A stretch of 64,000 nucleotides of DNA. Source: Halieaceae bacterium (GTDB lineage: Bacteria > Pseudomonadota > Gammaproteobacteria > Pseudomonadales > Halieaceae). The DNA lies in assembly GCA_902623175.1 (NCBI GenBank), contig CACNSR010000014.1:1-64000 (forward strand), read 5' to 3'. A program made the translations under genes and the position numbers. This document shows positions 51,370 through 59,406 of this stretch, piece after piece (position 1 is the first letter of the stretch; the number at the start of each line of letters is the position of its first letter). The notes beneath the pieces were generated by a model that was not told where the DNA came from, ran no database searches, and worked only from the letters and a program-made list of their open reading frames with translations.

Positions 51370-52347
51370 GTGCGGGCTGCCATGGAAGCCAAGAAAAAGA
51401 CGGCTAATCAGGAAATCAACAGTTGGGTGGCGACGGTGGGCTCAGATGCCCCCTTGCAGCATAGTAATCCCGCGTCGCTTTATCTAGCGTCTCTACAGGG
51501 CTCAGAGGCCAGCAGGACCACCGCCCGCTCTGTGATGAAGCAGATTGCACTGTTGTGCGATCAAACAGCTGACACCTTCCCTTGGCACCGGTTAGACCGC
51601 GCCACTGTGCTGGCGCTGATGGAAAAACTCAAACAGAAAGGCCTGTCAGACAACACGCGCAACCTGTATCTCTCGATCATCAAAGGTATTTCACGTGAAG
51701 CCATGCTGCACCAGCAGATGAGCGATCACCAATTCAGCCTGATTGAACAAATCCGAGCCATAAAACTGCAGCGGCTGGCTGTAGGGCGTGCTCTACACGT
51801 GGACGAGATTGCTAAACTCGTCGATCACTGTTTGCACGACGAAGGCGCCGCAGGCGTCAGAGATGCGGCTTTGCTGGGTATTTTGTTCGGTTGTGGCCCG
51901 CGGCGCGCAGAAGTCGTGACCATCGACATCAACAAAATCAATTTCAGCGACCGATCGATAAAGGTCATTGGTAAAGGCAATAAGGAGCGTGAGCTCGAAA
52001 TGCCGCCGAGAACCATCGATCTGGTGAAAACCTGGCTCGAGGAGTCAGGATTACAGTTTGGGCCGCTATTTAGGCCTGTGAACCGCTGGAATCAGGTTGC
52101 CGAGAACCGGCGGCTGACGGCGCGAGGCGTTTACGACATTGTCACCAGGCGTGTGAAACAAGCAGGGCTCGATAAGGCGTCTCCCCATGATCTCCGGCGA
52201 AGCTTTCTGACCTATCTTCTTGATAATGGTGAAGATTTAGCAACTGCAGCCGACATGGCTGGTCACGCTAGTGCCGATACCACGCGCCGATATTTACGCC
52301 ATCAGAAGCGTCGCAACCGCGCAGCGGCTGACAATATCGAATTTTGA
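51370..52347 (+). CDS. Tyrosine recombinase/integrase, solitary
   Basis: A 325-residue site-specific recombinase with SAM-like N-terminal domain (~30-110) and catalytic domain (~130-325). Catalytic residues are seen as Arg in GCGPRRAEV, Lys in GKGNKERE, His-x-x-Arg in SPHDLRRSF, His in MAGHASADTTRRY and the Tyr in the same stretch. GTG 51370 is the start by frame, 10 nt after AAGGAGG. The closer ATG at 51365 is in another frame and opens a ~40-codon reading frame. No partner excisionase, phage genes, flanking repeats or tRNA target are visible nearby, so its target is unknown. Confidence 0.9.
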   Translation: MRAAMEAKKKTANQEINSWVATVGSDAPLQHSNPASLYLASLQGSEASRTTARSVMKQIALLCDQTADTFPWHRLDRATVLALMEKLKQKGLSDNTRNLYLSIIKGISREAMLHQQMSDHQFSLIEQIRAIKLQRLAVGRALHVDEIAKLVDHCLHDEGAAGVRDAALLGILFGCGPRRAEVVTIDINKINFSDRSIKVIGKGNKERELEMPPRTIDLVKTWLEESGLQFGPLFRPVNRWNQVAENRRLTARGVYDIVTRRVKQAGLDKASPHDLRRSFLTYLLDNGEDLATAADMAGHASADTTRRYLRHQKRRNRAAADNIEF

Positions 52348-52432
52348 GGTAGGCGTACCTAAGCGAAACGTTAACCGGCCGCTATTGACGGCTAGCCCGT
52401 CGTGAAGCTCGCGAATTCTGGGGGAGCCTGGG

Positions 52433-53596
52433 TCAAAATGACTTAGGCAAACCCAGCACGTGCGTGGCCACGTGACTCAAAATCAGATTTGTACTAATGG
52501 GCGCGACTTGGTATAGACGCGTCTCGCGAAACTTGCGCTCAATGTCGTATTCTTCAGCGAAACCAAACCCGCCGTGGGTTTGCAAACAAACGTCAGCGGC
52601 CTTCCAGCTAGCCTCTGACGCCAGCAGCTTCGCCATGTTGGCCTCAGACCCGCAGGATTGACCTTCATCGAATAGCGCCGCGGCCTTATCAACCATGCCG
52701 GCTGCTGCCTCGAGCTCAATGTAGGACCGCGCAATCGGGAACTGTATACCTTGATTCAGCCCGATGGGACGACCAAACACAGATCGCTCTCCGGCATAGG
52801 CGGCCGCTCTGTCAATAAAAAAGCGCCCGTCGCCAATGCACTCGCTCGCAATAAGCACGCGCTCTGCATTCATGCCGTCTAGAATGTATTTAAAGCCCTC
52901 CCCCTCTTCTCCAATAAGGCTACCTACCGGCACGCTCATCTCGTCAAAAAACAGCTCTGTGGTGCCGTGATTGAGCATGGTGCGAATGGGGCGAATAGTG
53001 AGTCCGTTGCCAAGCACATCACGCATATCGACCAACAACACGCTGAGGCCCTTCGATGGGCGCGTCGCTTCGTCGCGCTTCTGAGTTCGTACCAACAGCA
53101 CCAACAGGTCGCTGTGCTCGGCTCGACTCGTCCAGATTTTTTGCCCTGACACCACATAGTAATCGCCCTCGCGCCGCGCGAAGGTAGTGATTCGCGTCGT
53201 GTCAGTTCCACTGGTTGGCTCGGTCACGCCGAAGGCCTGCAGGCGAAGCTCTCCAGAGGCGATCTTGGGGAGAAACTGCTCCTTTTGTTCGATGCTACCG
53301 TGACGAAGCAATGTACCCATTGTGTACATTTGCGCGTGGCACGCGCCGCCATTTGCCCCCGAGCGATGAATTTCCTCAAGCACCGCTGCGGCGGCAGCGA
53401 GCCCCAGTCCAGAGCCACCGTATTGCTCCGGAATCAGCACCGATAAGAAGCCGCTCTGTGTCAGAGCGTTAACGAACTCGGTAGGGTAGCTTCGATCCCG
53501 ATCCATGCTCTGCCAGTACGCGCCGGGAAACTGAGCACAGAGTTTCTGCACCCCTTCCCGAATTTCCGGATACGACAGATCCTGAGCGTTATTCAT
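52433..53596 (-). CDS. Acyl-CoA dehydrogenase family protein
   Basis: A 387-residue flavoprotein of the acyl-CoA dehydrogenase fold: LQAFGVTEPTSGTDTTRITT is the FAD-binding signature, followed by GLNQGIQFPIARSYIELEAA and the C-terminal CLQTHGGFGFAEEYDIERKFRE split over the end region. It introduces an alpha-beta double bond into acyl-CoA and hands electrons to ETF. The chain-length class is not determined; the HGG-G-F region suggests the short/medium-chain or isovaleryl-like group. Confidence 0.88.
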   Translation of the reverse strand: MNNAQDLSYPEIREGVQKLCAQFPGAYWQSMDRDRSYPTEFVNALTQSGFLSVLIPEQYGGSGLGLAAAAAVLEEIHRSGANGGACHAQMYTMGTLLRHGSIEQKEQFLPKIASGELRLQAFGVTEPTSGTDTTRITTFARREGDYYVVSGQKIWTSRAEHSDLLVLLVRTQKRDEATRPSKGLSVLLVDMRDVLGNGLTIRPIRTMLNHGTTELFFDEMSVPVGSLIGEEGEGFKYILDGMNAERVLIASECIGDGRFFIDRAAAYAGERSVFGRPIGLNQGIQFPIARSYIELEAAAGMVDKAAALFDEGQSCGSEANMAKLLASEASWKAADVCLQTHGGFGFAEEYDIERKFRETRLYQVAPISTNLILSHVATHVLGLPKSF

Positions 53597-53657
53597 GGGA
53601 AGGTGAGAACGCGCTGATATTTAGGTTCATTTTGCGACCAAATCACTCAAAAGTATC

Positions 53658-53945
53658 CTAAAAGGGGTCAACAAGCGGTTGGGGTTCAACATCACCCATC
53701 CCGTGACCGAGGTCCTGAGCAAATAGGTCAAAGCCCATGTAGTGCTGGACGGCCTTGTGCACGTGGAAGGGTGTCATATAAACCCTGTTGGGCTCCTCTT
53801 TCTGCGTCTGGGCTTTTATCCCCTCGGCAGGATTCTCCTCGCTGAACTCTGCGATAACGCCGTTCCATAGCATATCGTCCCCAATGTATAGCAAAGGGGT
53901 GCCCGTTGGGACGGCAAAATTCCGCCTAGCACCATACCTTTTTAA
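53658..53945 (-). pseudogene. 3'-terminal gene fragment of unknown family
   Basis: A minus-strand open frame with coding character (LYIGDDMLWNGVIAEF, VYMTPFHVHKAVQHYMGF) that lacks a start at its 5' side. It is open upstream through RRNFAVPTGTPLL to a stop at about 53946, with no ATG before codon ~28. It looks like the C-terminal part of a larger protein. The point where it begins coincides with the low-coordinate edge of the tandem repeat. I do not recognise the family. Confidence 0.5.
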
Positions 53946-53959
53946 CTCGTGCCATCAGA

Positions 53960-54924
53960 GAGACCATCATCATCTGATTTCAGTGATTTCAAATCCCTGC
54001 TCGGCAGTACGCCACTCCAGCCTGAGGTCGTGCACTGAACCCTCAACTAAAGCATCAACCATAGAGATTTCATCCGAGGAGACTGTGCAGCTAGCATTGT
54101 TGAGGTTCACGGCATTCGGGTCCGAGATGAAAGGAGAGTCGAAACGCACTACCTCAAACCTGGCGGCGCTCTTCTTCGTTTCACCAAGCGCGTTGTGAGC
54201 GACAGCAGTGATAGTGTGGGGCCCGGCTGAGAGGCTACTGTAGTTATAGGCTAGCGAAAAGCCGGATTCGCTAGACCCTGCCACGTCTGGAAAAGCGCCG
54301 CCGACGTCCCCACGCTCCCCCCCATATGGGGCCTCAAATGCCAATACACCATCAACTAAGATTTCTACTTTGGTGATGCCCTCGGAGGCGATTGCCCATC
54401 CGCGGAGGTTACCGACACCCGTGTGGACCTGCCCCTTTACAGGCTCTTCTAGCGCAACTTTAAGCACGCTGGGATCGACTAGCTCTTTGAAGGTTGCACT
54501 GAGCGTACAGTCACCAGTTGATGCACTCACAGTGACCGTAACTGTGCGCTCGAACTGAGTACCGGAATAGACCGCTCCTGCGTCACATCCACCCAGGGAC
54601 TCAAGCTCATAGCCGCTATCGGCAGTGAAGGTAAAGTCGACAGATGTACCATCGGCTGCGGTCTGTGGTGTGGAGGGACTAACCGACCCATTACGGCCGA
54701 TGCTGGGCGTTACTGTGTAAGAGGCTGGCTGCTCGTCGCTCAAGAGATCTATGTAACTTGACAAGGTCTGGTAGCCTGCCGACCCCTGCGAGAGTACCAC
54801 ACCGCCGCCATGGCCCAAGGCACCCCTGATCTTTGAGAGGACCGTGTTGGCCCGCGCACCTTTTGTGGGGGTGTTCACAAATCTGTCGAACACGCCATGA
54901 TTACCCGAGACTGAGCTTGTAAAT
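53960..54924. repeat. Direct repeat copy A (965 bp)
   Basis: Aligned at an offset of exactly 1128 bp with 55088-56052, this stretch shows only seven differences by eye, all within its first ~215 bp; the remaining ~750 bp look identical. It covers most of the downstream secreted-protein gene. Weak similarity continues a few tens of bases past each edge. Confidence 0.95.
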
Positions 54925-55049
54925 TTCAGCTCAGTGTAGCTAGCCTGGACGCCTTCATCCTGTTGAGAAAATGCCGGTTCAACCCCTGCTATGATCACAA
55001 CCACAGAGAGAGCCAGGCACCCCAGCTCGTTCAAAAGGTTTGTTTTCAT
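53970..55049 (-). CDS. Secreted InlB-repeat protein, duplicated copy without haem motif
   Basis: A 359-residue exported protein. ATG 55049 gives a signal peptide (LNELGCLALSVVVIIAGVEPAFS); a TTG eight codons upstream is less likely. It then has a cytochrome-c-like stretch (SSVSGNHGVFDRFVNTPTKG, SSYIDLLSDE) that lacks CxxCH. A divergent InlB-type bacterial repeat domain (~115-195, SIGRNGSVSPSTPQ, FTADSGYELESLGGCDAG) and an Ig-like C-terminal domain (RGWAIASEGITKVEILVDG) complete it. It is almost identical to the upstream copy after its first ~50 residues, and lies 48 bp downstream on the same strand. Confidence 0.85.
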   Translation of the reverse strand: MKTNLLNELGCLALSVVVIIAGVEPAFSQQDEGVQASYTELKFTSSVSGNHGVFDRFVNTPTKGARANTVLSKIRGALGHGGGVVLSQGSAGYQTLSSYIDLLSDEQPASYTVTPSIGRNGSVSPSTPQTAADGTSVDFTFTADSGYELESLGGCDAGAVYSGTQFERTVTVTVSASTGDCTLSATFKELVDPSVLKVALEEPVKGQVHTGVGNLRGWAIASEGITKVEILVDGVLAFEAPYGGERGDVGGAFPDVAGSSESGFSLAYNYSSLSAGPHTITAVAHNALGETKKSAARFEVVRFDSPFISDPNAVNLNNASCTVSSDEISMVDALVEGSVHDLRLEWRTAEQGFEITEIR

Positions 55050-55087
55050 CCGCTTACCCCGATACCCTTGCAAATCGTGTCATCACT

Positions 55088-56052
55088 GAGACCATCATCA
55101 TCTGATTTCAATTATTTCAAATCCCTGCTCGGCAGTACGCCACTCCAGCCTGAGGTCGTGCACTGAACCCTCAACTAAAGCATCAATTATAGAGATTTCA
55201 TCCGAGGAGACTGTGCAGCTCGCATTGTCGAGGTTCACGGCATTCGGGTCCGAGATGAAAGGAGAGTCGAAACGCACTACCTCAAACCTGGCGGCGCTCT
55301 GCTTCGTTTCACCAAGCGCGTTGTGAGCGACAGCAGTGATAGTGTGGGGCCCGGCTGAGAGGCTACTGTAGTTATAGGCTAGCGAAAAGCCGGATTCGCT
55401 AGACCCTGCCACGTCTGGAAAAGCGCCGCCGACGTCCCCACGCTCCCCCCCATATGGGGCCTCAAATGCCAATACACCATCAACTAAGATTTCTACTTTG
55501 GTGATGCCCTCGGAGGCGATTGCCCATCCGCGGAGGTTACCGACACCCGTGTGGACCTGCCCCTTTACAGGCTCTTCTAGCGCAACTTTAAGCACGCTGG
55601 GATCGACTAGCTCTTTGAAGGTTGCACTGAGCGTACAGTCACCAGTTGATGCACTCACAGTGACCGTAACTGTGCGCTCGAACTGAGTACCGGAATAGAC
55701 CGCTCCTGCGTCACATCCACCCAGGGACTCAAGCTCATAGCCGCTATCGGCAGTGAAGGTAAAGTCGACAGATGTACCATCGGCTGCGGTCTGTGGTGTG
55801 GAGGGACTAACCGACCCATTACGGCCGATGCTGGGCGTTACTGTGTAAGAGGCTGGCTGCTCGTCGCTCAAGAGATCTATGTAACTTGACAAGGTCTGGT
55901 AGCCTGCCGACCCCTGCGAGAGTACCACACCGCCGCCATGGCCCAAGGCACCCCTGATCTTTGAGAGGACCGTGTTGGCCCGCGCACCTTTTGTGGGGGT
56001 GTTCACAAATCTGTCGAACACGCCATGATTACCCGAGACTGAGCTTGTAAAT
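55088..56052. repeat. Direct repeat copy B (965 bp)
   Basis: Partner of 53960-54924 in head-to-tail orientation, offset 1128 bp. Identity stops at GAGCTTGTAAAT (56041-56052); beyond this the two copies diverge to about 70% over 25 bases and then share nothing. Confidence 0.95.
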
Positions 56053-56255
56053 ATCAATTGCGTATAGCTAGCTTGGCCGCCGGATCGATGGCACCTAATA
56101 CACTTGCCCTGAACGATCGACTCTACATCGCTTGCATAGAACGATTCGGCCGTCTGGCCTGTCGCCGTATTGGTCAGGAACAGCCACAGCCACATCAGCC
56201 CAGTAATACTTGTTAGCCCTATACGAATCGGTTTCCGCCTAACCTTCCTAGACAT
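55098..56255 (-). CDS. Secreted cytochrome-c-like/InlB-repeat protein
   Basis: A 385-residue exported protein. Residues ~1-33 form a signal peptide (RIGLTSITGLMWLWLFLTNTA). A short cytochrome-c-type domain (~34-125) carries one haem-binding CIRCH in VQGKCIRCHRSGGQ, and ends with the SSYIDLLSDE helix. The InlB-like repeat domain and Ig-like domain follow as in the downstream copy. AGGAG lies five bases before ATG 56255. The architecture suggests a periplasmic or surface protein with one covalent haem and carbohydrate- or surface-binding modules; no enzyme domain is visible. It is the probable parent of the downstream copy. Confidence 0.85.
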   Translation of the reverse strand: MSRKVRRKPIRIGLTSITGLMWLWLFLTNTATGQTAESFYASDVESIVQGKCIRCHRSGGQASYTQLIFTSSVSGNHGVFDRFVNTPTKGARANTVLSKIRGALGHGGGVVLSQGSAGYQTLSSYIDLLSDEQPASYTVTPSIGRNGSVSPSTPQTAADGTSVDFTFTADSGYELESLGGCDAGAVYSGTQFERTVTVTVSASTGDCTLSATFKELVDPSVLKVALEEPVKGQVHTGVGNLRGWAIASEGITKVEILVDGVLAFEAPYGGERGDVGGAFPDVAGSSESGFSLAYNYSSLSAGPHTITAVAHNALGETKQSAARFEVVRFDSPFISDPNAVNLDNASCTVSSDEISIIDALVEGSVHDLRLEWRTAEQGFEIIEIR

Positions 56256-56422
56256 ACCACTCCTCTCCCTGAGCCAGTCGATATCGCTTAACGAAGTGCC
56301 CGTCTATACGCAGCAATAACAATAAAAGCGCATCATTTTATTTACTTTTTCGCAGTTTATTCGCGAGAGGAATTCGCCACGTTGCGATTAGCGCTTCAGT
56401 GCACCACCATGACAGGTGTTGC

Positions 56423-56478
56423 GATGGACAGAACTGTGATGGACATAACTAGGACACGCTCCGTGTCACATCGATGTG
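56423..56478. promoter_or_regulatory. Direct 13-mers and palindrome upstream of the DUF4266 gene
   Basis: GATGGACAGAACT at 56423-56435 and GATGGACATAACT at 56438-56450 are direct repeats 15 bp apart. The perfect palindrome CACATCGATGTG is at 56467-56478. They lie in the 257-bp divergent gap between the duplicated secreted-protein genes and the DUF4266 gene. The spacing is suggestive of regulator sites; no regulator is identified. Confidence 0.35.
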
Positions 56479-56512
56479 GAGTGATGCCAGAGCAAAGGAG
56501 TGATGGATAGGC

Positions 56513-56752
56513 ATGAGGTATAGAGATAGAAACCATCTGACTAGAGGCATATGTTTGCTTGCAATACTTCAGTTAGCGGCCTGCAGCAGCGTCAAGACTG
56601 TCGCTCCCTATGATCGCGGATATCTCGCTGAAGATGGCATGCAATGGGAAGAAAGCTCGCGCAATGCCAAGTTGAAGGGCCACGTTTACACAAGCAAAGA
56701 GGCATCCTCCGGTGGTGCCGGTGCGGCCGGAGGCGGCTGTGGCTGTAACTAA
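56513..56752 (+). CDS. DUF4266 lipoprotein with Gly/Cys tail
   Basis: A 79-residue lipoprotein. The lipobox LAAC lies at residues 21-24 (AILQLAACSS). The DUF4266 core APYDRGYLAEDGMQWEES is followed by a C-terminal tail, EASSGGAGAAGGGCGCN. The tail ends with Cys-Gly-Cys-Asn, a feature shared by the family. It is the first gene of a DUF4266-DUF3570-ApbE cluster. Function not established; the Cys-Gly-Cys end could bind metal, and the Ser-Gly-Gly-Ala segment could be a flavin attachment site, both untested. Confidence 0.85.
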   Translation: MRYRDRNHLTRGICLLAILQLAACSSVKTVAPYDRGYLAEDGMQWEESSRNAKLKGHVYTSKEASSGGAGAAGGGCGCN

Positions 56753-57926
56753 GCCATCGACGTTGTCTCAACTCCCTGTCCCCAGCCCCCTCATGAAGCG
56801 TCTGGGTGCCCCCCTATTGGCACTACCCGCTTACCAGACCGGGACAGCCCTCGCCGACGCGCCCCCAGCTTTCACGGAAGTAGGCCTCCGCTACACTCAT
56901 TACTCGGAAGACAGCATCGACCAAGACCTTGTCATCTTTGGGGCGACGGACCGTTATGATATTGATATCACCCAGCTCTGGATTGAGGCACCCGTGGGCG
57001 CAAGCTGGTCGATCGCGCTCGATGTACAAAATGACTATCAGACCGGTGCCTCGCCGTGGTTTGTGGGAGCCCAACAGGACGGAGCGCCGGGCGTCATCAT
57101 GAGCGGCGCCAGTATCCAGGACAATCGCGTAGAAGTTGGCGTGACAACCCGCTACTTCTGGGCAGATGGCAATGCAGGATTCTCCGTTAGCCATTCCGAC
57201 GAGGATGATTATAAGTCGACGGCACTCGCCTTTGACGCATCGTGGAATACCGCCGATGACGCGCGCACCTGGAGCACGTCCCTCAGCAGCTCGCGCGACA
57301 CGCTGAACCCGACGCAGGGGGTGATCCCCGTCTTCATCGACGAGGAAGATCTCGACACGCAGTCTGGCTACTTTGGGGTGTCGCAGATCCTGTCCCGGAC
57401 TACGATCGCCCGTATAGGCCTGAGCTATACCATGACCGAAGGCTATCTGTCGGACCCCTATAAGTTGCGTGATCAGCGGCCCGATACCCATGAGCGTCTC
57501 TCACTCTCAGCCGGTTACCGTCGCTTTCTGCCCGACGCAGACGCCTCGCTTCAGGTCGATTACCGTTACTATGCTGACAGTTGGGGCACGGACTCTCACA
57601 CATTAGAGCTCGCCTGGGCACAGAACCTGCGCGGCAGCTTGCTGACGCCTTATGTGCGCTACTACTCCCAGCGCGAAGCCGACTTCTTTAGCGTCATCGC
57701 GGACACGGAGGTCCAATATCACGCAGATGATTACCGACTCTCGTCATACGGCGCAGTCACGCTGGGTGCTCGGTGGGCGGTGGCTGTAGGAGAGAGCTGG
57801 ACGCTAGAGCTCGAGGCAGAACGCTATATGACCGACGCGGGCTGGGGCGTCTTTGATGGGGACGCCGCACCTGCATTGGTCAACTTCTGGCGCGGCACGG
57901 TCGGCATCATCTGGCGTTTTGACTGA
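56739..57926 (+). CDS. DUF3570 outer-membrane beta-barrel-like protein
   Basis: A 395-residue DUF3570 protein with N-terminal export signal (LGAPLLALPAYQTGTALA) and many alternating amphipathic strands with aromatic ends, e.g. VGLRYTHYSEDSI, VSLSAGYRRFLP-like and the terminal FWRGTVGIIWRFD. The last residue is Asp rather than Phe, but the C-terminal strand is barrel-like. GTG 56739 is chosen because GGAGG lies 5 bases upstream; it overlaps the DUF4266 gene by 14 bp. The family partners with DUF4266 and ApbE in many genomes; its transport or scaffold role is unknown. Confidence 0.8.
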   Translation: MAVTKPSTLSQLPVPSPLMKRLGAPLLALPAYQTGTALADAPPAFTEVGLRYTHYSEDSIDQDLVIFGATDRYDIDITQLWIEAPVGASWSIALDVQNDYQTGASPWFVGAQQDGAPGVIMSGASIQDNRVEVGVTTRYFWADGNAGFSVSHSDEDDYKSTALAFDASWNTADDARTWSTSLSSSRDTLNPTQGVIPVFIDEEDLDTQSGYFGVSQILSRTTIARIGLSYTMTEGYLSDPYKLRDQRPDTHERLSLSAGYRRFLPDADASLQVDYRYYADSWGTDSHTLELAWAQNLRGSLLTPYVRYYSQREADFFSVIADTEVQYHADDYRLSSYGAVTLGARWAVAVGESWTLELEAERYMTDAGWGVFDGDAAPALVNFWRGTVGIIWRFD

Positions 57927-58851
57927 CCCTTCCACACGGCTAGAGCAACACTTTAAGAGCATGGGCGGACCCGCTCGCCTCGTAATTAACGCGACAGCCG
58001 GGCAAAGACTGGATCTGGATAATGTCGCGAGGCAGGTACACACCCTGTTGGGGTCACTGGAGGCACGATACAGCCGTTATCGGGTTGACAGTATTGTTAG
58101 TGTCATCAACCAACGGGCGGGGAGCGGTGTTTTCACTGAACTAGATCCCGAGACCCAGGCATTGTTCGACCTAGCGGGCCGGCTGTGGGATGTATCGGAG
58201 GGACTCTTTGATATCACCTCGGGGCCGCTTAGACAGGCCTGGGATTTTCGGGCAGACGGTTGTGCCGACCCCACTCGGATCGAATCAGCTCTCTCGCTGG
58301 TTGGCTGGGAACACATCGAGTGGCGGGAATCGGGACTTCGGCTGCCGACCCCGGGCATGGAGATTGATTTAGGCGGACTTGCCAAAGAATACGCAGCGGA
58401 CGGCGCCATCAGCTTGATGCGAAACCTGAAAGTGACCTCTGCTTTGATCGAACTCGCCGGAGATGTCGCCACCATTGGCGATAACGAAGACGCCACACCT
58501 TGGCGCGTAGGTATTCAGGACCCTGAGGGGTCCGGCAGCCTATGCACTCTGCAACTATCGAACGCAGCCGTTGCAACGAGTGGCAACTATGCCCGGGTCA
58601 TCAACTACCAAAGGAGGCGATACGGTCACCTGCTAAACCCCAAAACCGGATGGCCCGTCGAGGGCCCCAGCAGCGTAAGCGTTCTCGACAGTCATTGCCT
58701 GACTGCTGGTGCTGTAGCGACGGTGGCATGTCTGCATTCGGAGGAAAATGCGGGCACGTGGCTCGAGCATGCCGCCCTCCCCTGGCTAATGGTTTCGAGC
58801 TCGGGTGACCGCAGCGGACCGATAGCGCACCAAATCACGGCCCCAACATAA
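57919..58851 (+). CDS. apbE: ApbE-type FAD:protein FMN transferase
   Basis: A ~310-residue ApbE-family flavin transferase, which links FMN from FAD to a Thr/Ser of a target protein. Signatures: HFKSMGGPARLVINA, RYSRYRVDSIVSVIN, GLFDITSGPLRQAWDFR, MEIDLGGLAKEYAAD, and HLLNPKTGWPVEG. There is no lipobox or signal in this reading, so it may act in the cytoplasm or be exported by a longer start. TTG 57919, overlapping the DUF3570 stop by 8 bp, is preferred; ATG 57856 is an alternative. The target protein is not obvious here. Confidence 0.88.
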   Translation: MTDPSTRLEQHFKSMGGPARLVINATAGQRLDLDNVARQVHTLLGSLEARYSRYRVDSIVSVINQRAGSGVFTELDPETQALFDLAGRLWDVSEGLFDITSGPLRQAWDFRADGCADPTRIESALSLVGWEHIEWRESGLRLPTPGMEIDLGGLAKEYAADGAISLMRNLKVTSALIELAGDVATIGDNEDATPWRVGIQDPEGSGSLCTLQLSNAAVATSGNYARVINYQRRRYGHLLNPKTGWPVEGPSSVSVLDSHCLTAGAVATVACLHSEENAGTWLEHAALPWLMVSSSGDRSGPIAHQITAPT

Positions 58852-59406
58852 ACTGTCGCTGTGGGCGTAAGCTATTCTCGCTTTCGTTGCTAGTGTTGGG
58901 AATTCGTCACGCGCATCAGACACACCCGGAGCGTAATTCACTACTCTTAGCCCTCAACTCCATCGGCAATGTTAAGACTAAAATGAAGGCGATGCGGCCC
59001 CCTAACATCATCCGACTCCCGAAGAACCAGAGCCCTGATAGCGCAGTGCCCGCTCCTCAGCCACGCAATACCTGCAGGAAGCTGCGCAAAGGGACTTCTT
59101 TACAAAGTAGAACGAAGTAGCTGGAGGCTTGTCCACAGTGGATGTCGTCGCGTTTTAGGGATGTCGGGTGTCAATTTGGCGGAAAATCGCTGGTTGAGAT
59201 CTCACCGATGGTAAAGCTAGATTCCGCCCAGTTGGTCTTGGCGCAATCTGCATGCCGAAGGCCACAGAGTCTATGATGATCCGATTGGAGATCGTGAAGG
59301 GTAAAACTGACGTCTAGGCCCTGAAACTGCGGTTTGGCATTTCTTCTGACTGCGTTACCGTGAGCTGGTGATTAGTGTCCATGGGGGCATAAAGGAGTTT
59401 GAAAAC
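58852..59406. other. Gap between apbE and prc, with a possible gene fragment
   Basis: No convincing complete gene. On the minus strand, 59371 to 59171 is a 66-codon open frame without any start codon (KPQFQGLDVSFTLHD, ESSFTIGEISTSDFPP), ending in TGA; this may be a degraded gene end. A plus-strand frame at 58887-59120 has no family features and unusual composition. Confidence 0.4.

Noticed and set aside
51365-51487. Short frame starting at the well-spaced ATG before the recombinase
   Set aside because: As a protein it is Arg-rich with no family features and lies in the recombinase gene; kept only as a possible regulatory reading frame.
52340-52405. Possible integron attC-like site after the recombinase
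   Set aside because: GTTAACC departs from the GTTRRRY core and no matching partner half-site or cassette array is present; the recombinase also lacks evidence for the integron-specific insert.
58887-59120. 77-codon plus-strand frame after apbE
   Set aside because: Basic, low-complexity composition, no Shine-Dalgarno and no similarity that I can recognise; probably a chance open frame.
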